Source: Rhizobium sp. BK196 (GTDB lineage: Bacteria > Pseudomonadota > Alphaproteobacteria > Rhizobiales > Rhizobiaceae). From it: a DNA stretch of 64,000 bases. Below are positions 8,551-16,005 of this stretch, one piece after another. Position numbers and translations under genes: made by a program. The stretch lies in the NCBI RefSeq assembly GCF_014193255.1, contig NZ_JACHZB010000006.1:248001-312000 (forward strand). The letters are read 5' to 3'. The notes below the pieces were generated by a model. The model had not been told where the DNA came from and ran no database searches. It worked only from the letters and a program-made list of their open reading frames with translations. Each line of letters begins with the position of its first letter. Positions within the stretch are counted from its first letter, which is position 1.

Positions 8551-8874
8551 TTACCGCCAGTCACCATCGCGGTCCCAACGGTCGTAGCGTCTGTATTCAC
8601 GCCAGTCGCGATCGCGATCCCAACGACCGTAACGTCTGTATTCCCAGCCGCGATGCGGACGATCCCAGCCGTAAAAGCGTGGCGGCGGCGGTGCCCATCG
8701 ATTGGGTCGGCAAAAGCCGCGCGGGCTCAGATGGTAACCGCGGCCACATGCATAATCGACCGTCATGACGTTTGCGACGGCTGGCGCCGTGACACGGCCA
8801 ACAGGCGCGGCATTTGCGGCTCCAGCTGTTACTCCGGCTGCGAGAAGGGCCACCGTGACTAGAAGTTTTCGCAT
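8551..8874 (-). CDS. Small secreted GCG_CRPN-type repeat protein
   Basis: The 107-residue product starts with a signal peptide (MRKLLVTVALLAAGVTAGAANA), which fixes the start at 8874 rather than an upstream in-frame ATG. The mature part has CGRGYHLSPRGFCRPN, the two-Cys prefix of the GCG_CRPN family of exported repeat proteins. It ends in two near-identical 15-residue repeats rich in Arg, Asp, Trp and Tyr (YRRYGRWDRDRDW type). Such proteins are common and fast-evolving in rhizobia; their function is unknown. A role in the envelope or in binding polyanions is a guess from composition. Confidence 0.7.
   Translation of the reverse strand: MRKLLVTVALLAAGVTAGAANAAPVGRVTAPAVANVMTVDYACGRGYHLSPRGFCRPNRWAPPPPRFYGWDRPHRGWEYRRYGRWDRDRDWREYRRYDRWDRDGDWR
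8555..8644 (-). repeat. Two 45-bp tandem repeats encoding the Arg/Asp/Trp tail
   Basis: Units at 8555-8599 and 8600-8644 differ at only a few positions and keep the reading frame. They are the 3' end of the GCG_CRPN-type gene and suggest copy-number change by slippage or recombination. Confidence 0.85.
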
Positions 8875-8963
8875 CTTCGTTACTCCGATTGTCAGGGGAT
8901 TTAGCACCCGTCCTGGTGAACCGATGCTGAAAGCGTCGTTCACCTGAGTGACAGCTTCAGCTG

Positions 8964-9341
8964 CTAGTCGCGCTCCCAGCGATCACGCCGGTAATCGCCC
9001 CGTCGATCGTTGGTGTCAGGATCGGACGTCCGCAAATGTTCCAGCACTTGCAGAACTGCGTCGGTGCAATCCTTGGTAGAATCCCCGTCGGCACACCTGA
9101 TGTCGATCCTGGTCTGGCCGTTCTCGATGTGAAACCGGGCGCCGCGCTCCCGCGGCTGCGAACGCCAATCATGGTCCACACGCTCTTCGTTCTTGCTTGA
9201 GACATTTGGCGGAAGTGGATTTTCTCTGCCGGATTCTGGCGCTGGGGATGGAGGCGGCGATGGTTCAGATGGGGCCTGAGCAAAGGCGCAAGTAGCAATC
9301 AACCCAAAGACTGCCGCCGGTAGTCCTATGATTCGTTTCAT
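8964..9341 (-). CDS. Small secreted hypothetical protein, predicted stress-induced
   Basis: The 125-residue product has a signal peptide (MKRIIGLPAAVFGLIATCAFAQA), a Pro/Ser-rich linker and a basic C-terminal region with a pair of Cys (DIRCADGDSTKDC) and an Arg/Asp-rich tail. The start at 9341 is set by the signal peptide and a GAGGTGAC ribosome site. Some 27 bp upstream is an exact GGAAC-N16-CGTT match, the EcfG/RpoE2 promoter consensus. I do not recognise a named domain. The two Cys may form a disulfide in the periplasm. It lies next to another small secreted protein on the same strand, but the promoter suggests independent control. Confidence 0.7.
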   Translation of the reverse strand: MKRIIGLPAAVFGLIATCAFAQAPSEPSPPPSPAPESGRENPLPPNVSSKNEERVDHDWRSQPRERGARFHIENGQTRIDIRCADGDSTKDCTDAVLQVLEHLRTSDPDTNDRRGDYRRDRWERD

Positions 9342-9367
9342 GACGTCACCTCGCTTTGTGCGAAGGT

Positions 9368-9392
9368 AACGAAGGGTCGAGGCAATAGTTCC
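9368..9392 (-). promoter_or_regulatory. Predicted EcfG (general stress sigma) promoter
   Basis: On the minus strand GGAAC, sixteen bases, then CGTT: an exact match to the alphaproteobacterial EcfG/RpoE2 consensus. The -10 element ends 27 bp before the start codon of the small secreted protein at 8964-9341, a sensible 5' leader. Confidence 0.75.
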
Positions 9393-9470
9393 TATTGTGG
9401 AGCTGCGACAGGGGCCTCCTGGCGAGAAACTTGGCTGCACCGCTACCAACGGCACGACGTGATCAGATAC

Positions 9471-9680
9471 TCAATGAAGGCCCTGCAGCCGGTTCCGTCG
9501 CTCACTCAACAATTCATGTTGAACCAAGTCTCTCGCTTCCTTCGAAAGACCATTCGGCCCGGATAGTCCGAGCTCGATTAGCCTCGTCTCGATTGGCTGG
9601 GGAACTCTATCCGCTTCATGCTGGCAAAGCCTCACAAGCCACTTCCATTCGTCGCTTGTCATGTCCCTTCGCGCGACCAT
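9471..9680 (-). CDS. Small hypothetical protein, 69 residues
   Basis: A short frame with a strong ribosome site (GAGGTGGGAGG) six bases before the ATG at 9680; a TTG just upstream is the less likely start. The product is soluble and mixed-charge, with MTSDEWKWLVRLCQ near the N-terminus and a likely two-helix C-terminal half. There is no signal peptide. I recognise no family. The ribosome site and lack of a competing gene are the main support. Confidence 0.5.
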   Translation of the reverse strand: MVARRDMTSDEWKWLVRLCQHEADRVPQPIETRLIELGLSGPNGLSKEARDLVQHELLSERRNRLQGLH

Positions 9681-9978
9681 CAACTGCCTCCCACCTCACA
9701 ACAATCATCTTTTTTAGGAATACCACAATTCTCGCCGAAAGGCAGCCATGTTAGCCGCCTCACAAGCGAGCTTTGGGGCTCGTTCGACCGAAGCTGTTGC
9801 GAGATTGCGAGGTTATTCCGACTTCATTCTCGCCCCGCTCGGCGGGCGGGGCTCTTCGTGTCAAAATATTCGGCAAGAAGTTCAAATTGAAAGAACATGC
9901 TCAATTAGATTTTTATGGGCAGGCTGCTTCAATAACCGAGATGTAACGGGCTCCTGTGCATATCGGAAGGACTATCTC
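9681..9978. other. Non-coding gap with a GC-rich stem-loop
   Basis: About 300 bp between divergent genes. The one structure I see is a 6-bp GCCCCG/CGGGGC stem at 9832-9852 followed by an AT-rich stretch (about 9862-9920) that could hold the promoter of the Gly-rich gene. No convincing ORF, tRNA or repeat is present. Confidence 0.4.
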
Positions 9979-10914
9979 ATGCGGCTCTCCAGGATTATCG
10001 GCGTTCTCTGTCTCTCCACGACTTTGGCGCTGGCGCCTCTTAATGCCATCTTTAACGATCTCTCGCCTGCCTTCGCCAAGGGCGGCAACGGCGGTGGTGG
10101 CGGCAACGGTGGGGGTAACGGCGGCGGCGGTCACGGCGGAGGTAATGGCGGTGGCGGCGGTAACGGTGGAGGCAGTGGAGGCAGTGGCGGTGGTGGGGGC
10201 GGCCATGGCAGCGGCAACAGCGGCAGTCACGGCGGCGGGAGCGGCGGTGGCGGGAAGGGGAGCGCCCGCTCTGCCGGCAAGACCGAGAGCGGCCGCACTG
10301 CAGAAAACTCGGGCAAAACCACGAAGTCGACTAAACACACCGTCAGCGCGAAGAATACGGCCAGAAAGACGACCGTCGCTACAGCGCCTGCGACAAGGCC
10401 AGCAAAGAAACCGGCAGCAGAGCTTGCTGGACTGAACTCGCTGAAGCGTAACTATCACGCGTTGATGAACACCGCGGATCCCAGGATGGCCGCGATCTCA
10501 ACTTTCGCCAACGCCTACGCGCAGTATGAATTGGCAAATGGCGTTGCCCCGCCGGCTGACGATCCGGTTTTGGGCGACGCGGCTCTGACCGCAGCGCTGG
10601 CTTCGGCGACAAAGACGGGCACCGTCAGCCCCGAAGCTTTGAGTTGGGCAAAGGATAGGCTCGGCATCGGCACGGCTGTTGGAACGATCGACCAGATGAG
10701 AGAGGCGATGGCCGCCGCAGCCCCGGCGGCAGAGACGCCAACAACCGAACCGCCGGCTGGCGAGACGGCTGAGGGTAGCGAGACGGCTGACCCTGCCGTG
10801 GCTGCGGAAGGCTCCGAGACCGGAACGGAGAGTACGGCGACAACGACGGAAGCCGCACAAAGCGTGGATGCGACAGAGACCTCCGCCACGAGCAGCGAGA
10901 CAACGAACCCCTGA
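9979..10914 (+). CDS. Secreted glycine-rich protein with conserved helical C-terminal segment
   Basis: The 311-residue product begins with MRLSRIIGVLCLSTTLALAP, a signal peptide; the GGAAGGA ribosome site supports the ATG at 9979. Residues about 35-95 are almost pure Gly with Asn, His and Ser. A basic Lys/Thr/Ala linker follows, then a predicted helical segment (LNSLKRNYHALMNTADPRM onward, about residues 152-250), and last an acidic Ala/Glu/Thr/Ser-rich tail. It is exported and probably extended or surface-associated. The helical segment recurs, as far as I recall, in other rhizobial Gly-rich proteins; the function is unknown. Low-complexity codon runs make the length prone to change. Confidence 0.7.
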   Translation: MRLSRIIGVLCLSTTLALAPLNAIFNDLSPAFAKGGNGGGGGNGGGNGGGGHGGGNGGGGGNGGGSGGSGGGGGGHGSGNSGSHGGGSGGGGKGSARSAGKTESGRTAENSGKTTKSTKHTVSAKNTARKTTVATAPATRPAKKPAAELAGLNSLKRNYHALMNTADPRMAAISTFANAYAQYELANGVAPPADDPVLGDAALTAALASATKTGTVSPEALSWAKDRLGIGTAVGTIDQMREAMAAAAPAAETPTTEPPAGETAEGSETADPAVAAEGSETGTESTATTTEAAQSVDATETSATSSETTNP

Positions 10915-10948
10915 TCTTCCCCAGGGGATCTTTTGGTCTCGCTGGCTT

Positions 10949-10977
10949 CATTGCCCCTTGAGTGACAAGGGGCAATG
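10949..10977. terminator. Perfect 11-bp stem-loop after the Gly-rich gene
   Basis: CATTGCCCCTT at 10949-10959 pairs fully with AAGGGGCAATG at 10967-10977 around a 7-nt loop, 35 bp after the stop codon. No T-tract follows. It is probably a 3'-end structure for the Gly-rich transcript. Two further hairpins (11021-11038 and 11051-11072) lie in the same gap before betC. Confidence 0.6.
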
Positions 10978-11140
10978 TCGGCTCTGTCCTAAGGGCTTGC
11001 TACGGCTCAGCTTTGGCAATCGGAAGCCTGCGCCTTCCGCACGGTGTTGTGCCGAAGGCTCTGCCTTTCGGCCGCCGCAAGCGCCCTTCGAACTCTCTCA
11101 CGGGACGGCTGTCGCTCGAGTCTCAGGCAAAGGCTAGCCG

Positions 11141-12655
11141 TCATTCGCCCCGCGGAAACCGCTGGTTCTCCTCCAGCACGTTCAGATCCATGTGATTGCG
11201 CATGTAGCGCTCGGCAGCCTTTTGCAGGGGTTGATAATCCCAGGGATAATAGGATCCTTCGCGCAATGCAGGATAGACGACCCAGCGCCGTGCTTGGCTT
11301 TCTCGAACCGCCGCATCGAAACTTGCGAGGTCCCAGCGCAGTTTGGTTTGATTGAGGAGCGCGTCCAGCGTGTTCGCATGGGCCGGATCGTCGGCCAGAT
11401 TGACGAGCTCGTGAGGGTCGTGCTGAAGATCGAACAACAAAGGAGGATCCTTTTCGCAAACGGTAAGCTTGAAGCGGCCTTCGCGAATAGCCACTAACGG
11501 CGCGATCGATCCTTCGGCAGCATATTCCATCAAGACGGGGCTGCGCCTGCCCGAGCCATCCACCAGTTGCGCCAGATTCTCGCCATCCGTCCAGTTGGCA
11601 ATCGCCGCGATATCGAGACCGGCAAGGCCGGCAAGTGTCGGCGTGATGTCGAGCGTCGAAACCGGTTGATCAATCACCGCGGGTCGCCAACCGGGCGCGG
11701 CGATCATCAGCGGCACGCGGGCAGACCCATCGAAAAAACACATCTTGAACCACAGGCCGCGCTCGCCGAGCATGTCCCCGTGGTCCGAGACGAACAGGAT
11801 GACGGTGTTGTCGCGCATGCGTCCGCGCTCCAAGACGTCGAGGATTTCCCCGACTTTCTCGTCGACATAGGAGATATTGGCGAAATAGCCGCGCCTGGCC
11901 CGGCGAATCTGCTCGGCGGTAATATCGAAGGCCGTATGGTCGCAGGCCTCGAGCAGGCGTTGCGAATGCCGATCCATCTCGTCGAAAGGCAGTGGCGGAA
12001 CGGTCGGGTCGAGGGCTGGGCAGTCCTCGTAGAGATCCCAGAATTTGCGCCTGGCCACATAAGGATCGTGAGGATGGGTGAAGCTGACAGTCAGACACCA
12101 GGGACGGTCGTCTTGACGGCGCGACAGGTCGTAGAGCTTTCGGGTAGCGTTGTAGGCAACCTCGTCGTCGTATTCCAGCTGGTTGGTAATTTCCGCAATT
12201 CCGGCACCCGTGACGGATCCAAGATTATGATACCACCAGTCGATGCGTTCACCAGGCTTGCGGTAATCGGGAGTCCAACCGAAATCGGCCGGGTAGATAT
12301 CCGTCGTCAGGCGTTCCTCAAAGCCATGCAACTGATCCGGTCCGACGAAATGCATCTTGCCCGACAGGCTGGTATGATATCCGGCCGCCCTGAGATGGTG
12401 TGCATAGGTCGGAATGTCCGAAGCAAATTCGGCCGCATTGTCGTAGACGCGCGTCCGGCTCGGCAGCTGCCCCGACATGAAGGACGCGCGCGCCGGCGCG
12501 CAGAGAGGGCTTGCCGTATAGCTATTGGCAAAACGAACCGACCGTGACGCCAGTTCCTTCAGGTTCGGCGCATGAAGGAACTCTGCCGGTCCGTCGGGAA
12601 ACAGCGTGCCATTCAGCTGATCGACCATGATGATAAGAATATTGGGGCGGGCCAT
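11141..12655 (-). CDS. betC: Choline-sulfatase
   Basis: The 504-residue product hydrolyses choline-O-sulfate to choline and sulfate, feeding glycine-betaine synthesis. The N-terminal RPNILIIMVDQLNGTLFPDG and the active site LCAPARASFMSGQLPSRT match rhizobial BetC. Cys52 in C-A-P-A-R56 is the residue that would be converted to formylglycine. Metal-binding Asp-His motifs occur as SDHGDMLGERG. There is no signal peptide, so the enzyme is cytosolic like BetC. Unusually, betI, betB and betA are not adjacent. The gene faces an esterase gene across about 400 bp and may answer to the same betaine-related inputs as the cluster downstream. Confidence 0.9.
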   Translation of the reverse strand: MARPNILIIMVDQLNGTLFPDGPAEFLHAPNLKELASRSVRFANSYTASPLCAPARASFMSGQLPSRTRVYDNAAEFASDIPTYAHHLRAAGYHTSLSGKMHFVGPDQLHGFEERLTTDIYPADFGWTPDYRKPGERIDWWYHNLGSVTGAGIAEITNQLEYDDEVAYNATRKLYDLSRRQDDRPWCLTVSFTHPHDPYVARRKFWDLYEDCPALDPTVPPLPFDEMDRHSQRLLEACDHTAFDITAEQIRRARRGYFANISYVDEKVGEILDVLERGRMRDNTVILFVSDHGDMLGERGLWFKMCFFDGSARVPLMIAAPGWRPAVIDQPVSTLDITPTLAGLAGLDIAAIANWTDGENLAQLVDGSGRRSPVLMEYAAEGSIAPLVAIREGRFKLTVCEKDPPLLFDLQHDPHELVNLADDPAHANTLDALLNQTKLRWDLASFDAAVRESQARRWVVYPALREGSYYPWDYQPLQKAAERYMRNHMDLNVLEENQRFPRGE

Positions 12656-13062
12656 GTGTTGCGACTGCTCGTTGCTTGAAGGGCTGAAGGTCTAGGGATG
12701 CATTCGCCGCCAGTTGACGACCACTTGACGGAACCGCTTGTCGGCGGCGGCCAGCAGGCGAGCGCCGGTCAGATCTAACGTTATCATCAGAAGCGGCACT
12801 GGTCGTCGCATGAGTGATCCTCTGGGCAGCGTGGATGCACCGGATGCCGTAAAAAATAGCCGAATTGGGGACGACGAACTATCGCCCCGCCGACATCAGT
12901 TGTTCCGGCCGCTCGGGCAGCCGTCTTTTCCAGCCACGGATCTGTCGGCGACACGAACGGTCGCGGCAGGACAGGCGCCATTGCGGAGCGTGTGCATGAT
13001 GCAGTGTTGGCTGTTTGGCCAGCCGCCTCGACGGTGCCTTGCGAGCACGCGGAAGGAACTTG
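12656..13062. other. Divergent intergenic region, no gene seen
   Basis: About 400 bp between betC (minus) and the esterase (plus), long enough for two promoters. I note a pair of TTGACG hexamers 11 bp apart near 12716-12732. No reading frame has both a ribosome site and recognisable product. The bases before the esterase carry GGAAGGA as its ribosome site. Confidence 0.4.
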
Positions 13063-13977
13063 ATGTCGATTGCCCGACCGATGCCCACAGAAGAGAGCAT
13101 TCTGGAATTCCTGGAGATCTGCGAAGGCTTTTATCCGCCTGATGCGGTCGAGGCATCGATCGAGCAGCAACGGCAATGGTACGATGCGCTCTGCGCGCGG
13201 TTTGACCACGCTCTGCCGCAGGGGCTGGTCTATGCCGACGGTATGGTGCAGCGCATCGCGATCCGCCGCTATCGGCCGCGGACGATCACGACATCGACCG
13301 TTCTCCTCTATCTTCACGGCGGCGGTTTCGTTGTCGGCTCGCTCGAAAGTCATCATTCGATCTGCGCTGAAATCGCCGACTTTTCCGGCGCTGAACTCGT
13401 TTCCGTCGACTACCGGCTGGCACCCGAATACCGCTGGCCGGCGCAGAGCAAGGATTGCTTCCTCGTCTTGAAACACCTGCTGTCGCCCCCCGGAAGCAAG
13501 GTCGTCGTCATCGGCGATAGCGCCGGCGCCAATCTGGCGGCGGGGCTCGCCATTAGAGCGCTGGAGGAGGGCCTGCCCGGTGTCGCCGGTCAGGTCCTCG
13601 TCTATCCGGCATTGGGCGGCGACCTGCAGAAGGGCTCCTATGTAGAAATGGCAAATGCACCCGGCCTGACCGCGGCTGATGTCGCCTATTATCGCGACAT
13701 CCTGCAGGCTCCGTCGCACCATCCCGTCGCCGCGCCGCTTCACGCGGTATCGGTCGAGGGGCTTGCACCTGCCTTCATCACGGTCGCGCGGTTCGATCCG
13801 TTGCGAGACGACGGGCGCACCTACGCTGCCCGGCTTGCCCAGGCTGGCGTGGAGGTCTGGTTCCGCGAGGAACCGCAGATGGTGCATGCGTGGCTGCGAG
13901 CTCGCCATATGAGCGAGGGTGCCCGGGCAGGCTTCAAGGCGGTCTGCGAGGCAGCACGGCTCTTCGCATCGCGCTGA
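13063..13977 (+). CDS. Alpha/beta hydrolase, hormone-sensitive-lipase-type esterase
   Basis: The 304-residue enzyme has the oxyanion motif HGGG at residues 85-88 and the nucleophile Ser153 in GDSAGAN, the two marks of the HSL/bHSL family. The acid/base partners are probably the Asp in ARFDPLRDDG and the His in QMVHAWL. GGAAGGA precedes the ATG at 13063, which I prefer to one 16 codons upstream. It would hydrolyse short acyl esters in the cytosol. Its 3' end lies three bases from that of the CocE-type hydrolase. In this setting an acylcarnitine or acylcholine hydrolase role, like Pseudomonas HocS, is possible but untested. Confidence 0.85.
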   Translation: MSIARPMPTEESILEFLEICEGFYPPDAVEASIEQQRQWYDALCARFDHALPQGLVYADGMVQRIAIRRYRPRTITTSTVLLYLHGGGFVVGSLESHHSICAEIADFSGAELVSVDYRLAPEYRWPAQSKDCFLVLKHLLSPPGSKVVVIGDSAGANLAAGLAIRALEEGLPGVAGQVLVYPALGGDLQKGSYVEMANAPGLTAADVAYYRDILQAPSHHPVAAPLHAVSVEGLAPAFITVARFDPLRDDGRTYAARLAQAGVEVWFREEPQMVHAWLRARHMSEGARAGFKAVCEAARLFASR

Positions 13978-13980
13978 CGG

Positions 13981-15990
13981 CTACATCAGGTCGCGAGCGA
14001 TTGCCGTCTCGCCAAAATCCTTCTCAAAGATCTTTATCCCGCCTTCATGGGCGACCACGGTGGCGGCGATGATCCAGTGTGTTGCCGTGCAGGCAATCGA
14101 TGCTGTCGCAACCGTCGTCACGGACCAGCCGGGGCGCTGCATGTCACAGGTCCAGGTGGATCGGCCCGTCATCGATAGCGGGTCGTCCGGCGCGATTGAC
14201 CAGGTTTCTTCGCGCAGCTGCCGGGTGGAAAGACCGGTGCCGGGACGCTCGAAAAGGCCGGTATCCTCATGGATTTCATAGCGCGTGACGCCGGCCGAGA
14301 GATCGCGCACCACCTGCCGTTTTGTGGAGGCGGGTGCGTGTTCGATATATTTCGGCAGGGGATCGGGATTGTCGGGCTGCTTGATGTCGATGATCTCATG
14401 CGCGCCGAGCTTGGGCAAAGCCAGACCAATGGAGGCGATGTCGATTGTCAGCCCTGGATCTTCCGGAGGGGGCAGCACCATCGGCCAATAGGCCGTTGAT
14501 AGCGAGAGGCGGATACGGTGTCCCTTGCGGAAACGATAGCCGCAGGCATCGAGCGTAATGGTAATTGTTGTCAGCTCCCCCTTGTTCAGCGGCTCCGGTG
14601 CAGCATTGCTATTGCGATGAGCGAGATTGAGCACGCCGAAGGAGACGCGCGTTGCCGTGCCGTCTGGATGGACATCGACGAGTCTTGCGCAGAGATTGGC
14701 GGTTTCGGCGTCGCATCTGAGCCTCAATGTGACGGCGGGGCGTCCGAGATAATCATGGTCTTCGACCAGTGGCGCGGTCTGGAAGGTCAGCGATCCGGCG
14801 TCATCGAGGCGCTGATCGATCGCCAGCTCCGCATCCGGCTTCAGAGTGAACCATTCGCCTGAGGAAGTGCCCGTATCGAGCGGCGAGCGCAGATAAACGG
14901 GATGTTCCGGCGCATGTGGGATCGGCATGCCTTCCATCAAGGCGCCGAACTGCTCGACATAAAAGCACTGCATGTCCGGCTGCTGCCAACTATGTTTGGC
15001 GATCCAGAAACCAGGGTCGAAATCGCGGCGCGTGGCGGGCTTTATCGCATCGAGAATATAGGCGCGTAAAGATGGCGTAGCCTCCGCCCCGTTACCCTCG
15101 CCGCGCAGCCAGCGGTTCCACCAGGCGATGGCTTCGCCGTGAAAATCGACCCGCGGCTTCGGCCAGGCGAAATGCGGATATTTGTGGATCCACGGACCGA
15201 TCAGCGCCTTAGCCTTCTCGCCGAGACCCTCAACGGCCAGCAACGGCGTGTTGCGATAGCCATCCGCCCAGCCGGCGATGACGATGGCGGGAATATCGAA
15301 GCCGGCGAAATCTTCGCAGATCGATCCATGCCGCCAGAAATCGTCACGGCGCTGATGCTCCAGCCATTCTTCCAGAAAAAAGGGTTCCTGCTCCAGGCGC
15401 TGTAGCCACATATCGCGCCAGTCGTCGCCGACGACGGCCGGATCGGGGGCGCGCGATTGGTAGGCAAGCATGGTCGCCGCCCAGGAAAGCTGGGCGGAGA
15501 GATGGCAGCCGTTCTTGTAGTGGATGTCGTCATTATAGCGGTCGACCGTGGACGCGATCGAAATCACCGCCTTGAGCGCCGGGGGCTTCAAGGCTGCGAC
15601 CTGCAGGCAGTTGAAGCCGCCCCAGGAAATGCCCATCATGCCGACAGAGCCGTTCGACCACGGTTGCGCTGCGATCCAGGCGATCAGCTCGCAGGCATTG
15701 GCAAGCTCGAGTTCGGTATATTCGCCATCGATGATGCCGCTGGATTCGCCGGAGCCTCTGATGTCGACACGCACGCCGGCAATCCCGGCTGCAGCGAAGA
15801 TGGGGTAGGTGGATTCATCACGCAGGCTTGTCCCATCGCGCTTGCGATAGGGCAGGAACTCGAAGACCGCCGGCACGGGATCCTTCTCCGCACCGTCGGG
15901 CATCCAGATGCGTGCGGCGAGCCGCGTGCCGTCCTTCAAGGTGATCCACTGATTTTCGATGGTCGTGAAGCTGCGGTCTGACATCTTCAT
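13981..15990 (-). CDS. CocE/NonD family hydrolase
   Basis: The 669-residue serine hydrolase has the catalytic Ser122 in G-I-S-W-G-G. The N-terminal alpha/beta core (about 1-310) is followed by a C-terminal jelly-roll domain (about 370-600), as in cocaine esterase and X-Pro dipeptidyl peptidases. No signal peptide is seen. It lies 15 bp after the first family-5 binding-protein gene and is surely co-transcribed with it. The imported ligand is therefore likely to be an ester or amide cleaved here, for example an acylated quaternary amine or a proline-type peptide. The ribosome site is weak, so expression may depend on coupling. Confidence 0.85.
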   Translation of the reverse strand: MKMSDRSFTTIENQWITLKDGTRLAARIWMPDGAEKDPVPAVFEFLPYRKRDGTSLRDESTYPIFAAAGIAGVRVDIRGSGESSGIIDGEYTELELANACELIAWIAAQPWSNGSVGMMGISWGGFNCLQVAALKPPALKAVISIASTVDRYNDDIHYKNGCHLSAQLSWAATMLAYQSRAPDPAVVGDDWRDMWLQRLEQEPFFLEEWLEHQRRDDFWRHGSICEDFAGFDIPAIVIAGWADGYRNTPLLAVEGLGEKAKALIGPWIHKYPHFAWPKPRVDFHGEAIAWWNRWLRGEGNGAEATPSLRAYILDAIKPATRRDFDPGFWIAKHSWQQPDMQCFYVEQFGALMEGMPIPHAPEHPVYLRSPLDTGTSSGEWFTLKPDAELAIDQRLDDAGSLTFQTAPLVEDHDYLGRPAVTLRLRCDAETANLCARLVDVHPDGTATRVSFGVLNLAHRNSNAAPEPLNKGELTTITITLDACGYRFRKGHRIRLSLSTAYWPMVLPPPEDPGLTIDIASIGLALPKLGAHEIIDIKQPDNPDPLPKYIEHAPASTKRQVVRDLSAGVTRYEIHEDTGLFERPGTGLSTRQLREETWSIAPDDPLSMTGRSTWTCDMQRPGWSVTTVATASIACTATHWIIAATVVAHEGGIKIFEKDFGETAIARDLM

Positions 15991-16005
15991 ATATCCAGGA
16001 GAACT

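Noticed and set aside
12787..13908. Minus-strand open frame across the betC-esterase gap and esterase gene
   Set aside because: It is antisense to the esterase with HGGG and GDSAG motifs, and its own product has no recognisable fold or start.
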